Assembly: GCF_019599505.1 (NCBI RefSeq)
Contig: NZ_RKLT01000004.1
Span: forward strand, 248,001-312,000
Length of the DNA: 64,000 bases
DNA from: Haloarcula nitratireducens
GTDB taxonomy: Archaea > Halobacteriota > Halobacteria > Halobacteriales > Haloarculaceae
Reading direction: 5' to 3'
The notes under the pieces: generated by a model
What the model was told of the DNA's origin: nothing
The model's database searches: none
What the model saw: the letters and a program-made list of their open reading frames with translations, nothing else
In this document: in pieces, positions 1-7,627 of the stretch
Layout of the letters: each line of letters opens with the position of its first letter
How positions within the stretch are numbered: the first letter of the stretch is position 1
Position numbers and translations under genes: made by a program

Positions 1-332
1 CAGGCCGGGCAGGGGTCCGAAAGCGCCATCGGCTCGATCGAGCCGTCCATCGTGTACGCGCCGGCGTGGATGGCCCCGTTGACCGCGCGGCCGGCCAGCG
101 TGAGCTCGTAGCCGTCCTCGCCCTTCGTGACGAAGCGGTCGGTGAGCTTGTCGAGGTGGTAGTTGAACTGGCCCGAATCGGCCATCTCGACGGCGTCGCG
201 CAGCTCGGAGAACGTCGCCGTCTGGTCGTCGGCGTACCACAACGCACGGAGGATGTCGACCCGCGTCGCGTTCGCGAGCGCGCCGAACGCCTCGTCGGGG
301 TCGGCCGTCTCGGTCAGTCCCGTCTCGCTCAT
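1..332 (-). CDS. Winged-helix (ArsR-like) transcriptional regulator, 3' part missing
   Basis: The visible N-terminal 110 residues read as a winged helix: an F-x-x-L-A-N-x-T-R segment typical of haloarchaeal ArsR-like domains near residue 16, a helix around TFSELRDAV, then a recognition segment SGQFNYHLDKL and a wing. It then enters a second region (MDGSIEPMAL) ending in a CPAC pair at the window edge, which suggests a zinc-binding or DUF7351-like C-terminal part that lies outside. The start MSETGL at 332 is preferred; an in-frame ATG at 341 adds three residues. It faces away from the next gene. Target and ligand cannot be told from the sequence. The gene continues beyond position 1. Confidence 0.8.
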   Translation of the reverse strand, partial: MSETGLTETADPDEAFGALANATRVDILRALWYADDQTATFSELRDAVEMADSGQFNYHLDKLTDRFVTKGEDGYELTLAGRAVNGAIHAGAYTMDGSIEPMALSDPCPA

Positions 333-468
333 GACCCTCATATGAAGCGAGCGCGGTTTAGACGTGGCGGGCTCCCGAGACGAGTCCAACCGAGTCACCG
401 CCGTCGAGCCGAGAACGACTGTACCAAGGTTGATATGATGCTCGCGTCTCTGTCCGCACAAGCTCTCC

Positions 469-1314
469 ATGAAACTACAGATCGACAGCGGGAAACTGCT
501 GTACGCCCTCGGGGTCCTCTTCGCCGCGGCGGCGTTCCTCTACTTCGTCCGCGACGTGGTGTTCGGCCTCTCGATAACCGTCAAGGCCGTCCTGCTGTTC
601 CTCGCGTTCGTCGCCTTCTTCGTCGCCGGCGTCACCGTCGATCGAGACGTCCTAGACGTCGTCGCGTTCGCGCTCTCCGGGGTGGCCTACGTCGTCTTCG
701 TCGGCTACGTCGTCCTCCGGTACGGCCCGAGCGAGACGGGGACGTTCCTCCTGCTCGCCGTCTCGGCGGCGCTGTTCGTGACGCTCGGATACCTCCTCCG
801 CCAGCAGACCGTCGACGTGCCGCGGCGGACGGCCACCGGCGTCGTCGTCGCCCTCCTCCTCGTGAGCGCGGTGCTGGTCGGCGTCGACGCGCTGGGCGGC
901 GACGTGACCTACGACCTCCGGACCGAGGAGTCGGTCACCGTCTCACCGCCGGTCAGAGCGCCCGATAGCGGATACGTCAACGTCGACCGATCCGTCGGGA
1001 CGATGACCGCGACCAACTCGTTCGTCTTCACCCGGGCGCTCTCGCTGCCGACGCTCGATGGCTGTCTGGTCGGCACCGACGCGGTGCCGCGCGACGACGT
1101 GTGGCTCTCCTACGAATTCCCCGACTACGATCGCCCGGACACTATCGCTGGCGGGACGAGCCGCGAGTTCGGTGTCAGGGCGAGTATCCCCGTCGACGTC
1201 AATCAGACCGGACCCGCGACGGTCGCGATCGAACGCGGGACCGACTGCACCGTCGACCGCTCCTCGCCGACGCTGATCGTCTCGGCGGGCGAGGAGGACC
1301 TCCGCCGCGATTAG
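469..1314 (+). CDS. Hypothetical multi-pass membrane protein
   Basis: A 281-residue protein not recognised as a named family. Roughly the first 150 residues contain five hydrophobic stretches (for example LYALGVLFAAAAFLYFV and VVVALLLVSAVLVGVDAL), so the N-terminal half is an integral membrane domain. The C-terminal 130 residues are polar and acidic, contain two cysteines (GCLVG and TDCTV) and end EEDLRRD. They look like an extracytoplasmic beta-rich domain. The stop overlaps the stop of the convergent zinc-ribbon gene by a few bases. No function is inferred. Confidence 0.75.
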   Translation: MKLQIDSGKLLYALGVLFAAAAFLYFVRDVVFGLSITVKAVLLFLAFVAFFVAGVTVDRDVLDVVAFALSGVAYVVFVGYVVLRYGPSETGTFLLLAVSAALFVTLGYLLRQQTVDVPRRTATGVVVALLLVSAVLVGVDALGGDVTYDLRTEESVTVSPPVRAPDSGYVNVDRSVGTMTATNSFVFTRALSLPTLDGCLVGTDAVPRDDVWLSYEFPDYDRPDTIAGGTSREFGVRASIPVDVNQTGPATVAIERGTDCTVDRSSPTLIVSAGEEDLRRD

Positions 1315-1631
1315 GGGTCGTCAATTCTGCCGAGACACTCCCGACAGTAGGTGACGCCGGTTCGGTTCTCCGTCCCGCAACTCGGACAGGCGGCCGTCTC
1401 CGAGTCGTTCGGGCCGCTATTCGGGACGACCGAAACGGGCGATCTACCGACGGTCCACTCCGTGCTCGATCGCTCTGTGTTCTCCGCTCGCTGTCTCGCC
1501 CGTTCGACGAGTTCGTCGTCGCGCATCGACTCCAGCCCGCGCCACAGCGCGAGGAACAGCAGCGTCGGCGCGACGATGACGAACAGCCCCGCGCCGACGC
1601 GAAACGCCAGCTCCAGCTGGCTGAGTGCCAT
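1311..1631 (-). CDS. Small membrane protein with C-terminal zinc ribbon
   Basis: 106 residues. An N-terminal transmembrane helix (about residues 10-30, VGAGLFVIVAPTLLFLALW) is followed by a charged linker (MRDDELVERARQRAENTE). The C-terminal zinc ribbon has the pattern CPSCG - 9 residues - CRECL, giving four cysteine ligands near the end. This membrane-anchored zinc-ribbon layout recurs in haloarchaea, but no function is known to me. It shares its strand with the YccF gene 40 bp upstream, and the two may be co-transcribed. It converges on the preceding membrane gene. Confidence 0.72.
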   Translation of the reverse strand: MALSQLELAFRVGAGLFVIVAPTLLFLALWRGLESMRDDELVERARQRAENTERSSTEWTVGRSPVSVVPNSGPNDSETAACPSCGTENRTGVTYCRECLGRIDDP

Positions 1632-1671
1632 GCGTTCACATAGTGCTCGAACACCGAGAACGCTTCGCCGG

Positions 1672-2046
1672 TCAGTAGCGGTACAGCGAGACGACGTAAG
1701 GCAGTTGGTTGTACATCCAGATCGCGAGCGGGATGCCGACCACGGTCAGCGTCAGCGCGTAGGCGACGCCCGTCCAGATACCGCTGGCCCACCAGCCGAC
1801 CAGCAGGAACCACACCGCGCGAACGACGAGCGGGTACTGACCGCCGCTCCCTCGCTCCTCGACGAGCGGGTCCCGGCGCTTCAGCGACAGTAGCATCGGT
1901 ACCTGGTTTATCATCCAGACGCCCAACGGGATGCCGATGATCGTAACGGTCAACAGCCATGCGACGGAGAGCCAGATGCCGGTCGCCCACCATCCCACCA
2001 GCAGGAACCAGAGGGCGCGGACGAAGAGGGAGGGTTGGTCGCTCAT
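1672..2046 (-). CDS. YccF domain-containing inner membrane protein
   Basis: 124 residues built from two near-identical halves. Each half has the hallmark F-x-R-A-x-W-F-L-L-V-G-W-W segment followed by a helix ending in G-I-P-L and a short amphipathic stretch (residues about 6-52 and 71-120). This duplicated arrangement is the YccF (DUF307) family, predicted to form four membrane segments. Its biochemical role is not established. The start ATG at 2046 gives MSDQPS, directly before the first repeat. It is divergent from the methyltransferase gene, with 157 bp between them. Confidence 0.85.
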   Translation of the reverse strand: MSDQPSLFVRALWFLLVGWWATGIWLSVAWLLTVTIIGIPLGVWMINQVPMLLSLKRRDPLVEERGSGGQYPLVVRAVWFLLVGWWASGIWTGVAYALTLTVVGIPLAIWMYNQLPYVVSLYRY

Positions 2047-2150
2047 ACGTAGCGGTAGCCCAGCGGCGGAGATAAGCTTGCTGTCGGGCGTCAGCGGGGG
2101 CGAACGCGCGCCTTATCGTCGTTCGAGCCCCGAGTGGCCGGACTTTGCCA

Positions 2151-2158
2151 TTATATTA
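2151..2158 (+). promoter_or_regulatory. TATA-like box upstream of the methyltransferase
   Basis: An AT-only octamer, TTATATTA, stands in a GC-rich intergenic region about 50 nt before the ATG at 2204. That spacing predicts a transcript with a leader of roughly 20 nt. This is inferred from base composition and spacing only. Confidence 0.4.
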
Positions 2159-2203
2159 CACGCCTGAGCAACACTTTTCTATCGACCTGCCGACGGCTAC
2201 GCC

Positions 2204-2935
2204 ATGCCTGACCTCCCCGAGACCGACGCGTTCGGCGCGATGTGCCTCGATTATCACGAACGCGGTCACTCCTTCGAGGCCGTCGAGCGAGACGACGGCC
2301 TGCTGGAACTGCCCGGCGGCCCCGAACTGTACTTCGAACGACCCGGCGAGTGGGAACCACTCGACCGCAACGCCGTCGAGTGGGCCGAGGGCCGCGTCCT
2401 CGACGTCGGCTGTGGCCCCGGCCGCCACGCGCTGGCGTTACAGGAACGCGGCCACGACGTGACCGGTATCGACCTCTCGCCGGGCGCGCTCCGAGTCGCC
2501 CGAGATCGCGGGGTCGAGGACGCTCGAAAGTGCGACGTCGCCGACGTCGAGGAGATGGACGAGCGATTCGACTCCGCCGTCATGCTCGGCAACAACTTCG
2601 GACTGGTCGGGAGCGCCGATCGAGCGCCCGTCGTCCTCGGTGGCCTCGCCGCCGTGACCACCGACGACGCCACGCTCGTCGCCGCCAGCATGGACCCGAC
2701 GATGACCGATCGCCAGGTCCATCTGGACTATCACGAGCGGAACCGCGAACGGGGCCGCCTACCGGGCCGCGTCCGCATCCGCACCCGCTACCGGGAGTAC
2801 GTCGGCGAGTGGCACGACTACCTCCACGCCGCCCCCGAGACGATGCGGGAACTGGTCGGCGACACCGTCTGGACCGTAGAAGGCGTCGAACAGGACGGAC
2901 CGAAGTACGTGGCGAGGCTAGAGAAGTCGGCGTGA
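2204..2935 (+). CDS. Class I SAM-dependent methyltransferase
   Basis: 243 residues. Motif I of the Rossmann methyltransferase fold is clear at about residues 66-74 (VLDVGCGPGRHAL). It is followed by the acidic end of strand 2 (GIDLSPGAL) and a motif resembling post-I/motif II (CDVADVEEMDERFDSAVMLGNNFGL). The FGLVG stretch after strand 4 is common in uncharacterised archaeal members. The substrate cannot be told. It is a stand-alone gene between a divergent YccF gene and a convergent peptidase, with a strong hairpin directly after its stop. Confidence 0.85.
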   Translation: MPDLPETDAFGAMCLDYHERGHSFEAVERDDGLLELPGGPELYFERPGEWEPLDRNAVEWAEGRVLDVGCGPGRHALALQERGHDVTGIDLSPGALRVARDRGVEDARKCDVADVEEMDERFDSAVMLGNNFGLVGSADRAPVVLGGLAAVTTDDATLVAASMDPTMTDRQVHLDYHERNRERGRLPGRVRIRTRYREYVGEWHDYLHAAPETMRELVGDTVWTVEGVEQDGPKYVARLEKSA

Positions 2936-2938
2936 ACC

Positions 2939-2961
2939 GCCTCGGGGTCAAGCCCCGAGGC
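2939..2961. terminator. GC-rich hairpin between convergent genes
   Basis: A perfect 9-bp stem, GCCTCGGGG paired with CCCCGAGGC around a 5-nt loop, starts 4 nt after the methyltransferase stop and lies 54 bp from the stop of the convergent peptidase. No strong T-run follows, so the terminator role is inferred from position and symmetry. Confidence 0.4.
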
Positions 2962-3014
2962 ACTCGGCCTGCTCCGCCTGTAGAAAGACGCGTCTGCTAG
3001 CGTGTTAGAATTCT

Positions 3015-4100
3015 TCAGAATCCCTCTTCGAATTCGAAGGTCCCGTCGCGCTGGACCACTTCGCCGTCGACCTCGATACGCGACTCCTCGCTCATGTCGA
3101 CGATCATGTCGACGTGAACGGCCGAGTCGTTCTGTTCGTTCTCCTCGCCGACGGTGTCCTCGTAGGCGCGGCCGACGGCCATGTGGACGGTGTCGCCCAT
3201 CTTCTCGTCGAACAGCATGTTGTAGGTGAACCGGTCGATGTCGCGGTTCATCCCGATGCCGAGCTCGCCGAGCCGATTCGCGCCGTCGTCCGTTTCCAGC
3301 ACCTCGGTCAGCACCTCCTCGTTCTTCCCGGCGCTGTGGTCGACGACCCTCCCGCCCTCGAAGTCGAGGTAGACGTCCGTGACCTCGCGGCCCTGGTGGT
3401 AGAGCGGCTTGTCGAACAGCACCTCGCCCTCGACGCTGTCGGCGACGGGCGCGGTGAACACCTCGCCGCCGGGGAGGTTCTTCTCGCCGTAGTCGTTGAG
3501 CGTCGGATTGCCGGCGACGGACATGGTCACGTCCGTGGTATCGCCCGAAACGATGCGCACCTCGTCGGCGGGGTCGAGGATGTCGACCATCTGGGATTGG
3601 TGTTCTCGGACCTCGTCCCAGTCCTTGTTGACGGCGTCCCAGACGAAGTTCTCGTAGCCCTCGGTGGACATCTGCGCGAGCTGGGCGTTCGCGGCCGCCG
3701 GGTACTGCGTGAGGTTCCAGGTCTTCGAGAGGCGCTCGGCCAGTAAGGGCTGCTGAGCCTGCTGGTAAGCGGCGTTCGTCTCGGGGTCGACGTCGCTGGT
3801 CTCGGTGACGTTCGCGTTGCCCCGGATAGCGATGTAGGCGTCCATCGCGTCGTAGAGCGCCTCGACGTGGCCGGGAGTCTCGAACTCCTCGCGGTTGCGG
3901 AGGAACGCGCGCTGGTAGCGCTCGCCGAGTCGGTCCTGCACGACGAGCGGGTTCGCGCCGCGGTCGGCGACGAGTTCGTGCAGCGCGACGACGAGGTCCT
4001 CGGCGACCGGGTGGGCGTCGATGACGACGTCGTCGCCCTCGCTCAGATCGACGGAATGGTCGACGATGACTTCTGCGTGTTCGCGGATGCGCGGGTCCAT
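3015..4100 (-). CDS. M29-family metal-dependent aminopeptidase
   Basis: 361 residues, the usual size for thermophilic aminopeptidase T (M29) proteins, which release N-terminal residues using a co-catalytic metal pair. The N-terminal half carries the family start (VDLSEGDDVVI, HELVADRGANP). The metal-site half includes ELGIGMN, the FDEKMGDTVHMAVG block and a late SAVHVDMI segment with the H-x-D ligand pair. No signal peptide is present, so it should be cytoplasmic. It is transcribed alone, and a tiny membrane-protein gene lies upstream on the same strand. Family assignment is firm; peptide preference is unknown. Confidence 0.87.
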   Translation of the reverse strand: MDPRIREHAEVIVDHSVDLSEGDDVVIDAHPVAEDLVVALHELVADRGANPLVVQDRLGERYQRAFLRNREEFETPGHVEALYDAMDAYIAIRGNANVTETSDVDPETNAAYQQAQQPLLAERLSKTWNLTQYPAAANAQLAQMSTEGYENFVWDAVNKDWDEVREHQSQMVDILDPADEVRIVSGDTTDVTMSVAGNPTLNDYGEKNLPGGEVFTAPVADSVEGEVLFDKPLYHQGREVTDVYLDFEGGRVVDHSAGKNEEVLTEVLETDDGANRLGELGIGMNRDIDRFTYNMLFDEKMGDTVHMAVGRAYEDTVGEENEQNDSAVHVDMIVDMSEESRIEVDGEVVQRDGTFEFEEGF

Positions 4101-4143
4101 AGGGGAAGGTCCGGCGACGGCCCCAAACCACTTTCGCCGTCGG

Positions 4144-4266
4144 TCACTTCTCCTTGCTCTGTTCGAGTCCCTCGCGGAACCCGAGGAAAGTCCGTCGCAG
4201 CATTAGGTACATGAAAAAGAAGAACGCGAGCACTGCGGCGAGGAGACCGTAGGTGAGCAGGTCCAT
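4144..4266 (-). CDS. 40-residue single-pass membrane microprotein
   Basis: The product starts MDLLTYGLLAAVLAFFFF and has one transmembrane helix (about residues 5-24), followed by a basic then charged tail ending EQSKEK. I chose the ATG at 4266 rather than longer in-frame extensions, because residues upstream of it are low-complexity and out of character. Such 40-residue haloarchaeal proteins are conserved but have no known role. It is divergent from the winged-helix membrane regulator at 4427. Confidence 0.6.
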   Translation of the reverse strand: MDLLTYGLLAAVLAFFFFMYLMLRRTFLGFREGLEQSKEK

Positions 4267-4426
4267 ACCCCCCGATTGCGGACCCGCCGACAAAGAGGTT
4301 TCGCCACTCGCGGTAAACCCGCTGAAAGTGCCGATTTCGAAGAGTAAAATGCGTATTTGAGCGATAGGTGAAGTGGTCACCGTACCTTGGGGAAGACTCA
4401 TAACACCATGGAACATACGATAATCC

Positions 4427-5095
4427 ATGTCGTTGCTGCCCTCTCGGGACCCGGCAGTGCCCGACGCGGAACCTCGGGTCATCGGGGTCGATAGCGAGGA
4501 CGCGGACGACGTCTTGTCGGCGCTCTCATCGGAGACCGCTCGTAACCTCCTGGCGGCGCTCAACCGCGAACCGGCACCGCCAGCGGAGTTAGCAGACCGT
4601 GTCGATACCTCCCTCCAGAACGCACAGTACCACCTGAAAAAGCTCGAGAAGGCCGGTGCCGTCGAAGTCGTCGACACGGCTTACTCCGAGAAGGGCCGCG
4701 AGATGGACGTCTTCGCGCCCGCGAACCAGCCGCTCGTTATCTGCGCGGGCGACGAAAAGGAAACCTCCGGGCTCCGGGCCGCGATCTCGAACCTGCTCGG
4801 CGGGCTCGCCGTCGTCGGCCTGGCGGCCCTTTTCGTCCAGCAGCTGTTCGGGCGGGGCCTCGGGACGCTCTTCGGCCCCACGGTCAGGAGTGGCAGCGGA
4901 GATACCGGCGGGACCGACCCGAGCTTCTACATCGAGAACGGGACCATCGCCGACGGCGGGACGCCGTACGTGGTCGACGCCGCCTCACAGGGCGGTGCCG
5001 GCGCCGTCGCCGGCTTACCGCCCGGCCTCGCCTTCTTCGCCGGCGGCGCGTTCGTCCTCTTCGCGCTGGGTGCGATCTGGTACGCGCGCCGGTAG
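4427..5095 (+). CDS. Membrane-anchored winged-helix transcriptional regulator
   Basis: 222 residues. An N-terminal winged helix (about 25-95) has the pattern LSALSSETARNLLAAL, AELADRVDTSLQNAQYHLKKLEKAGAVEVV, typical of haloarchaeal ArsR-like domains. It is followed by a wing (EKGREMDVFAPANQPLV). Two hydrophobic segments follow, about 118-136 (NLLGGLAVVGLAALFVQQLF) and the last 22 residues. This suggests a regulator tethered to the membrane with its DNA-binding domain inside, and a small outer loop between the helices. The signal it senses is unknown. Confidence 0.8.
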   Translation: MSLLPSRDPAVPDAEPRVIGVDSEDADDVLSALSSETARNLLAALNREPAPPAELADRVDTSLQNAQYHLKKLEKAGAVEVVDTAYSEKGREMDVFAPANQPLVICAGDEKETSGLRAAISNLLGGLAVVGLAALFVQQLFGRGLGTLFGPTVRSGSGDTGGTDPSFYIENGTIADGGTPYVVDAASQGGAGAVAGLPPGLAFFAGGAFVLFALGAIWYARR

Positions 5096-5259
5096 GAGCG
5101 TCAAACGCGCGTTTCACTCTCCGGTAAGTCCTTTATTTGGCGTGCCTTACGTTCACACGCGTGCCGGCCCGCTCGGCGCGTCACGGGTCACACTGACATC
5201 TACTGGCATTCGGCTTCGACGACGATACGGCCGGCGCGCCCCTCGCGGCCGCCGGCCCC

Positions 5260-5769
5260 TCACCGCTTTCGCGTTATCGAGGAGACGATCGTCCCGTCGG
5301 GTGAACGTAGTCGCGCGCTGAGACGCCCGTCTTCGACGTCGAGTTCGGCGTGTGCCGGTTCGTACCGCCGCGGGTCGGCGTAACTCCCCGGGTTGACGAG
5401 CAGTCGGCCGTCCAGTTCGGCGAGTTCGGGCCGATGGGAGTGACCGACGACCACCACGTCGGCGTTCTCCTGTCGGGCGAGCATCGAAAGCGCCGTCTCG
5501 GTGTGTTCGTGGCCGTGGACGACGAGAACCGTCAGGTCCGCCCACGAGAACGTGGCGACGTCGGCGAGCCGCTCGCGGACCGCTCGCGTGTCGTTGTTGC
5601 CGTACACCGCGGTCAGTTCTCTCGCCTCCGACTCGACGGCGTCGAGCACCGCTTCGGTCGTGAAGTCGCCGGCGTGGACGACGCGGTCGGCCTCGCGGAC
5701 GGCCGCGAGCGTCTCGCCTTCCAAGCGATGGCCGTCGGTGCCGTGCGTGTCGGAGATAACGGTGAGCAT
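5260..5769 (-). CDS. YfcE/MJ0936-type metallophosphoesterase
   Basis: 169 residues with the complete calcineurin-like metal-site motif series: SDTHG near the N-terminus, HAGDF, GNND, the VHGHEH block and GHSH in the last third. It ends in a NPGS strand typical of small YfcE/MJ0936 phosphodiesterases. These enzymes hydrolyse phosphodiester substrates with two metal ions; the physiological substrate is unknown. The start MLTVISDTHG places the first metal motif at residue 6, the standard position. It is divergent from the CDF transporter gene. Confidence 0.87.
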   Translation of the reverse strand: MLTVISDTHGTDGHRLEGETLAAVREADRVVHAGDFTTEAVLDAVESEARELTAVYGNNDTRAVRERLADVATFSWADLTVLVVHGHEHTETALSMLARQENADVVVVGHSHRPELAELDGRLLVNPGSYADPRRYEPAHAELDVEDGRLSARLRSPDGTIVSSITRKR

Positions 5770-5835
5770 ACCTCCCCTTCGCCCCGCGGACGTAAATCCA
5801 GAACCACTTTCCGCCCGCCTCGCGAGGTACGGGTA

Positions 5836-6816
5836 ATGGCAGGCAGTAAATCAGTCGTTCTCGCCGCCCTCGTCGCCAACGGAGCCATCGCGATCCTGAA
5901 GTTCTTCGGCTTCCTGCTGACCGGGAGCGCCGCGATGCTCGCCGAGACGTATCACAGCCTCTCCGACACCGGCAACCAGGTGTTCCTCCTCATCGGCATC
6001 CGCTACAGCGGCCGAGCCGCCGACCGGATGCACCCGTTCGGTTACGGGAAGGCGCAGTTCTTCTACAGCTTCCTGGTCTCCGTGTTCCTGTTCGGCATCG
6101 CCGGGTGGGAGAGCCTCAAGCACGGCTACAGCGAACTCACCGGGGGCGGACACGGCGGCGGCCACACCGGGGAGGCCGTCGAGTTCCTCTTCATCAGTTT
6201 CCAGCCCCCGGCGGGGCTGGACCCGGTCATGGTGAACTACACCGTCCTGCTCGGCGCGTTCGCCTTCGAAACGTGGGCGCTCTGGAAGGCCCGCGCGGAG
6301 ATGCAACGACAGATGAAGCGGAACGACTGGGGGAGCTACAAGGAGGCGTTCCGCAAGACCAGCGACGTGACGACGCTGACGGCGCTGACCGAGGACACCA
6401 TCGCGCTGGCGGGTATCGTCATCGCGCTGGTCGGCCTCTTCCTGGAACAGCAGACCGGTAACCCGTTCTTCGACCGGGTGTCGGCGCTGCTCATCGGCAT
6501 CATGCTGATGGGCTTTGCCGTGGCGCTGGCGTGGGAGAACAAACGGCTCCTGCTGGGCGAGAGCCTCCCGAGAGACGAGAACCAGCGCCTGCGTGACGTC
6601 CTCCTCGACGACGAGCGCGTCGCCGAGATAATCGACTTCCGGACCATCTACTTCGGCCCCAACGAAGTCATCCTCTCGGCCGACGTGGCCTTCGTCGAGG
6701 GCCTCAACACGACCGAGATCGACGACGCCATCACCGCCGTCGAGGACGAGCTGCGGGCGACCAACGGGGACATCCGAAAGGTGTACATCGAGCCCGAGAT
6801 CTCGGATCAGCCGTAG
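5836..6816 (+). CDS. Cation diffusion facilitator family transporter
   Basis: 326 residues. It shows the CDF membrane architecture: TM1 near residues 5-25, the metal-site helix AETYHSLSDTGNQ, further helices, the second half-site LTEDTIALAGIVIA, and a cytoplasmic C-terminal domain (about 235-326) with an E-V-I-L-S-A-D-V strand. A glycine/histidine loop (GGGHGGGHTG, about residues 106-115) between TM3 and TM4 is a likely metal-sensing loop. The family exports divalent metals such as zinc or manganese by proton antiport; the metal here is not determinable. The ATG at 5836 is preferred over much longer in-frame upstream codons that overlap the divergent phosphoesterase. Confidence 0.88.
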   Translation: MAGSKSVVLAALVANGAIAILKFFGFLLTGSAAMLAETYHSLSDTGNQVFLLIGIRYSGRAADRMHPFGYGKAQFFYSFLVSVFLFGIAGWESLKHGYSELTGGGHGGGHTGEAVEFLFISFQPPAGLDPVMVNYTVLLGAFAFETWALWKARAEMQRQMKRNDWGSYKEAFRKTSDVTTLTALTEDTIALAGIVIALVGLFLEQQTGNPFFDRVSALLIGIMLMGFAVALAWENKRLLLGESLPRDENQRLRDVLLDDERVAEIIDFRTIYFGPNEVILSADVAFVEGLNTTEIDDAITAVEDELRATNGDIRKVYIEPEISDQP

Positions 6817-7550
6817 ATACCCGCGTCCTCGGCCCACCAGGGTATCGGCACGCGGTCGATTCCCGTCCGGACGCGCATCCGGAGTTCGATCTCGGTGCCG
6901 TCCTTCCGTCGTTCCCGATGTTCGACGTATCTGATGACGCCCTGTCCGTCGACGTAGAGACGCGAGCGCACGGCCACCGACTGGTTCGGGTCGGCCCCGG
7001 AAAGCGGGACGTCCGTGTCGTTCGAGGCGACGACGGCGAGCGGTCGGCCGTCGCGTCTGACGGTTCCGATTCGGTCGTAGTCCTCGGCGTCGAGTACCTG
7101 TCTGAGCCGCGGTGCGCCAGACGCCGAGAAGACGTAGGGGAGCCGGCCGTCGCTCTCGTCGGTCACGTAGTCCCGCTCGGGGTCGTCGCGGACGCTCCGG
7201 TAGACGACGCCGTCGGCGACGATGGCGTCGTCGGTCAGCGGGCCGAACGTCTGCCGGATGCGGACGACGCCGCCGTCGCGGTCTATCCAGATGTCCCGCG
7301 TGTTCTGCGGCCCTTCGCGTTCGACGTGCCGGTGGAAACTCCGCTCGGCCAGCGCCGCCTCGTGTCGATCGATGACCCTCTCGAGGTCGACGCTCCCGTT
7401 TTCTCTGGGTAATTCGACCGACGTGGCGGTCGGTTCGGGGACCGGCGCGGGCGTCAAATCGCCCTCCTCGACGCTCGACTCACCGCTCGCCAGCAGGCCC
7501 GAACAGCCCGCGAGGGCGACGACGGCGACGACGAGGAGCGGACGCCACAT
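6807..7550 (-). CDS. Haloarchaeal lipoprotein of unknown function
   Basis: 247 residues with a short signal (MWRPLLVVAVVALAGCSG) whose lipobox places the acylated cysteine at residue 16. The mature part starts with a low-complexity acidic/proline linker (EEGDLTPAPVPEPTATSVEL). It continues as a beta-rich domain ending in EIELRMRV, the layout of the DUF7537-type haloarchaeal surface lipoproteins. I chose the ATG at 7550 because the codons upstream of it would spoil the signal peptide. The stop overlaps the convergent CDF stop by 10 bp. Function is unknown; it should be anchored on the outer face of the membrane. Confidence 0.75.
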   Translation of the reverse strand: MWRPLLVVAVVALAGCSGLLASGESSVEEGDLTPAPVPEPTATSVELPRENGSVDLERVIDRHEAALAERSFHRHVEREGPQNTRDIWIDRDGGVVRIRQTFGPLTDDAIVADGVVYRSVRDDPERDYVTDESDGRLPYVFSASGAPRLRQVLDAEDYDRIGTVRRDGRPLAVVASNDTDVPLSGADPNQSVAVRSRLYVDGQGVIRYVEHRERRKDGTEIELRMRVRTGIDRVPIPWWAEDAGIYG

Positions 7551-7627
7551 ACTCGCACACTGGGAGCGACGCGACAAGTGGCTGCCGGGGCCGAACCCTT
7601 TTGCCCGAGAGCGACTAACCGAACTCC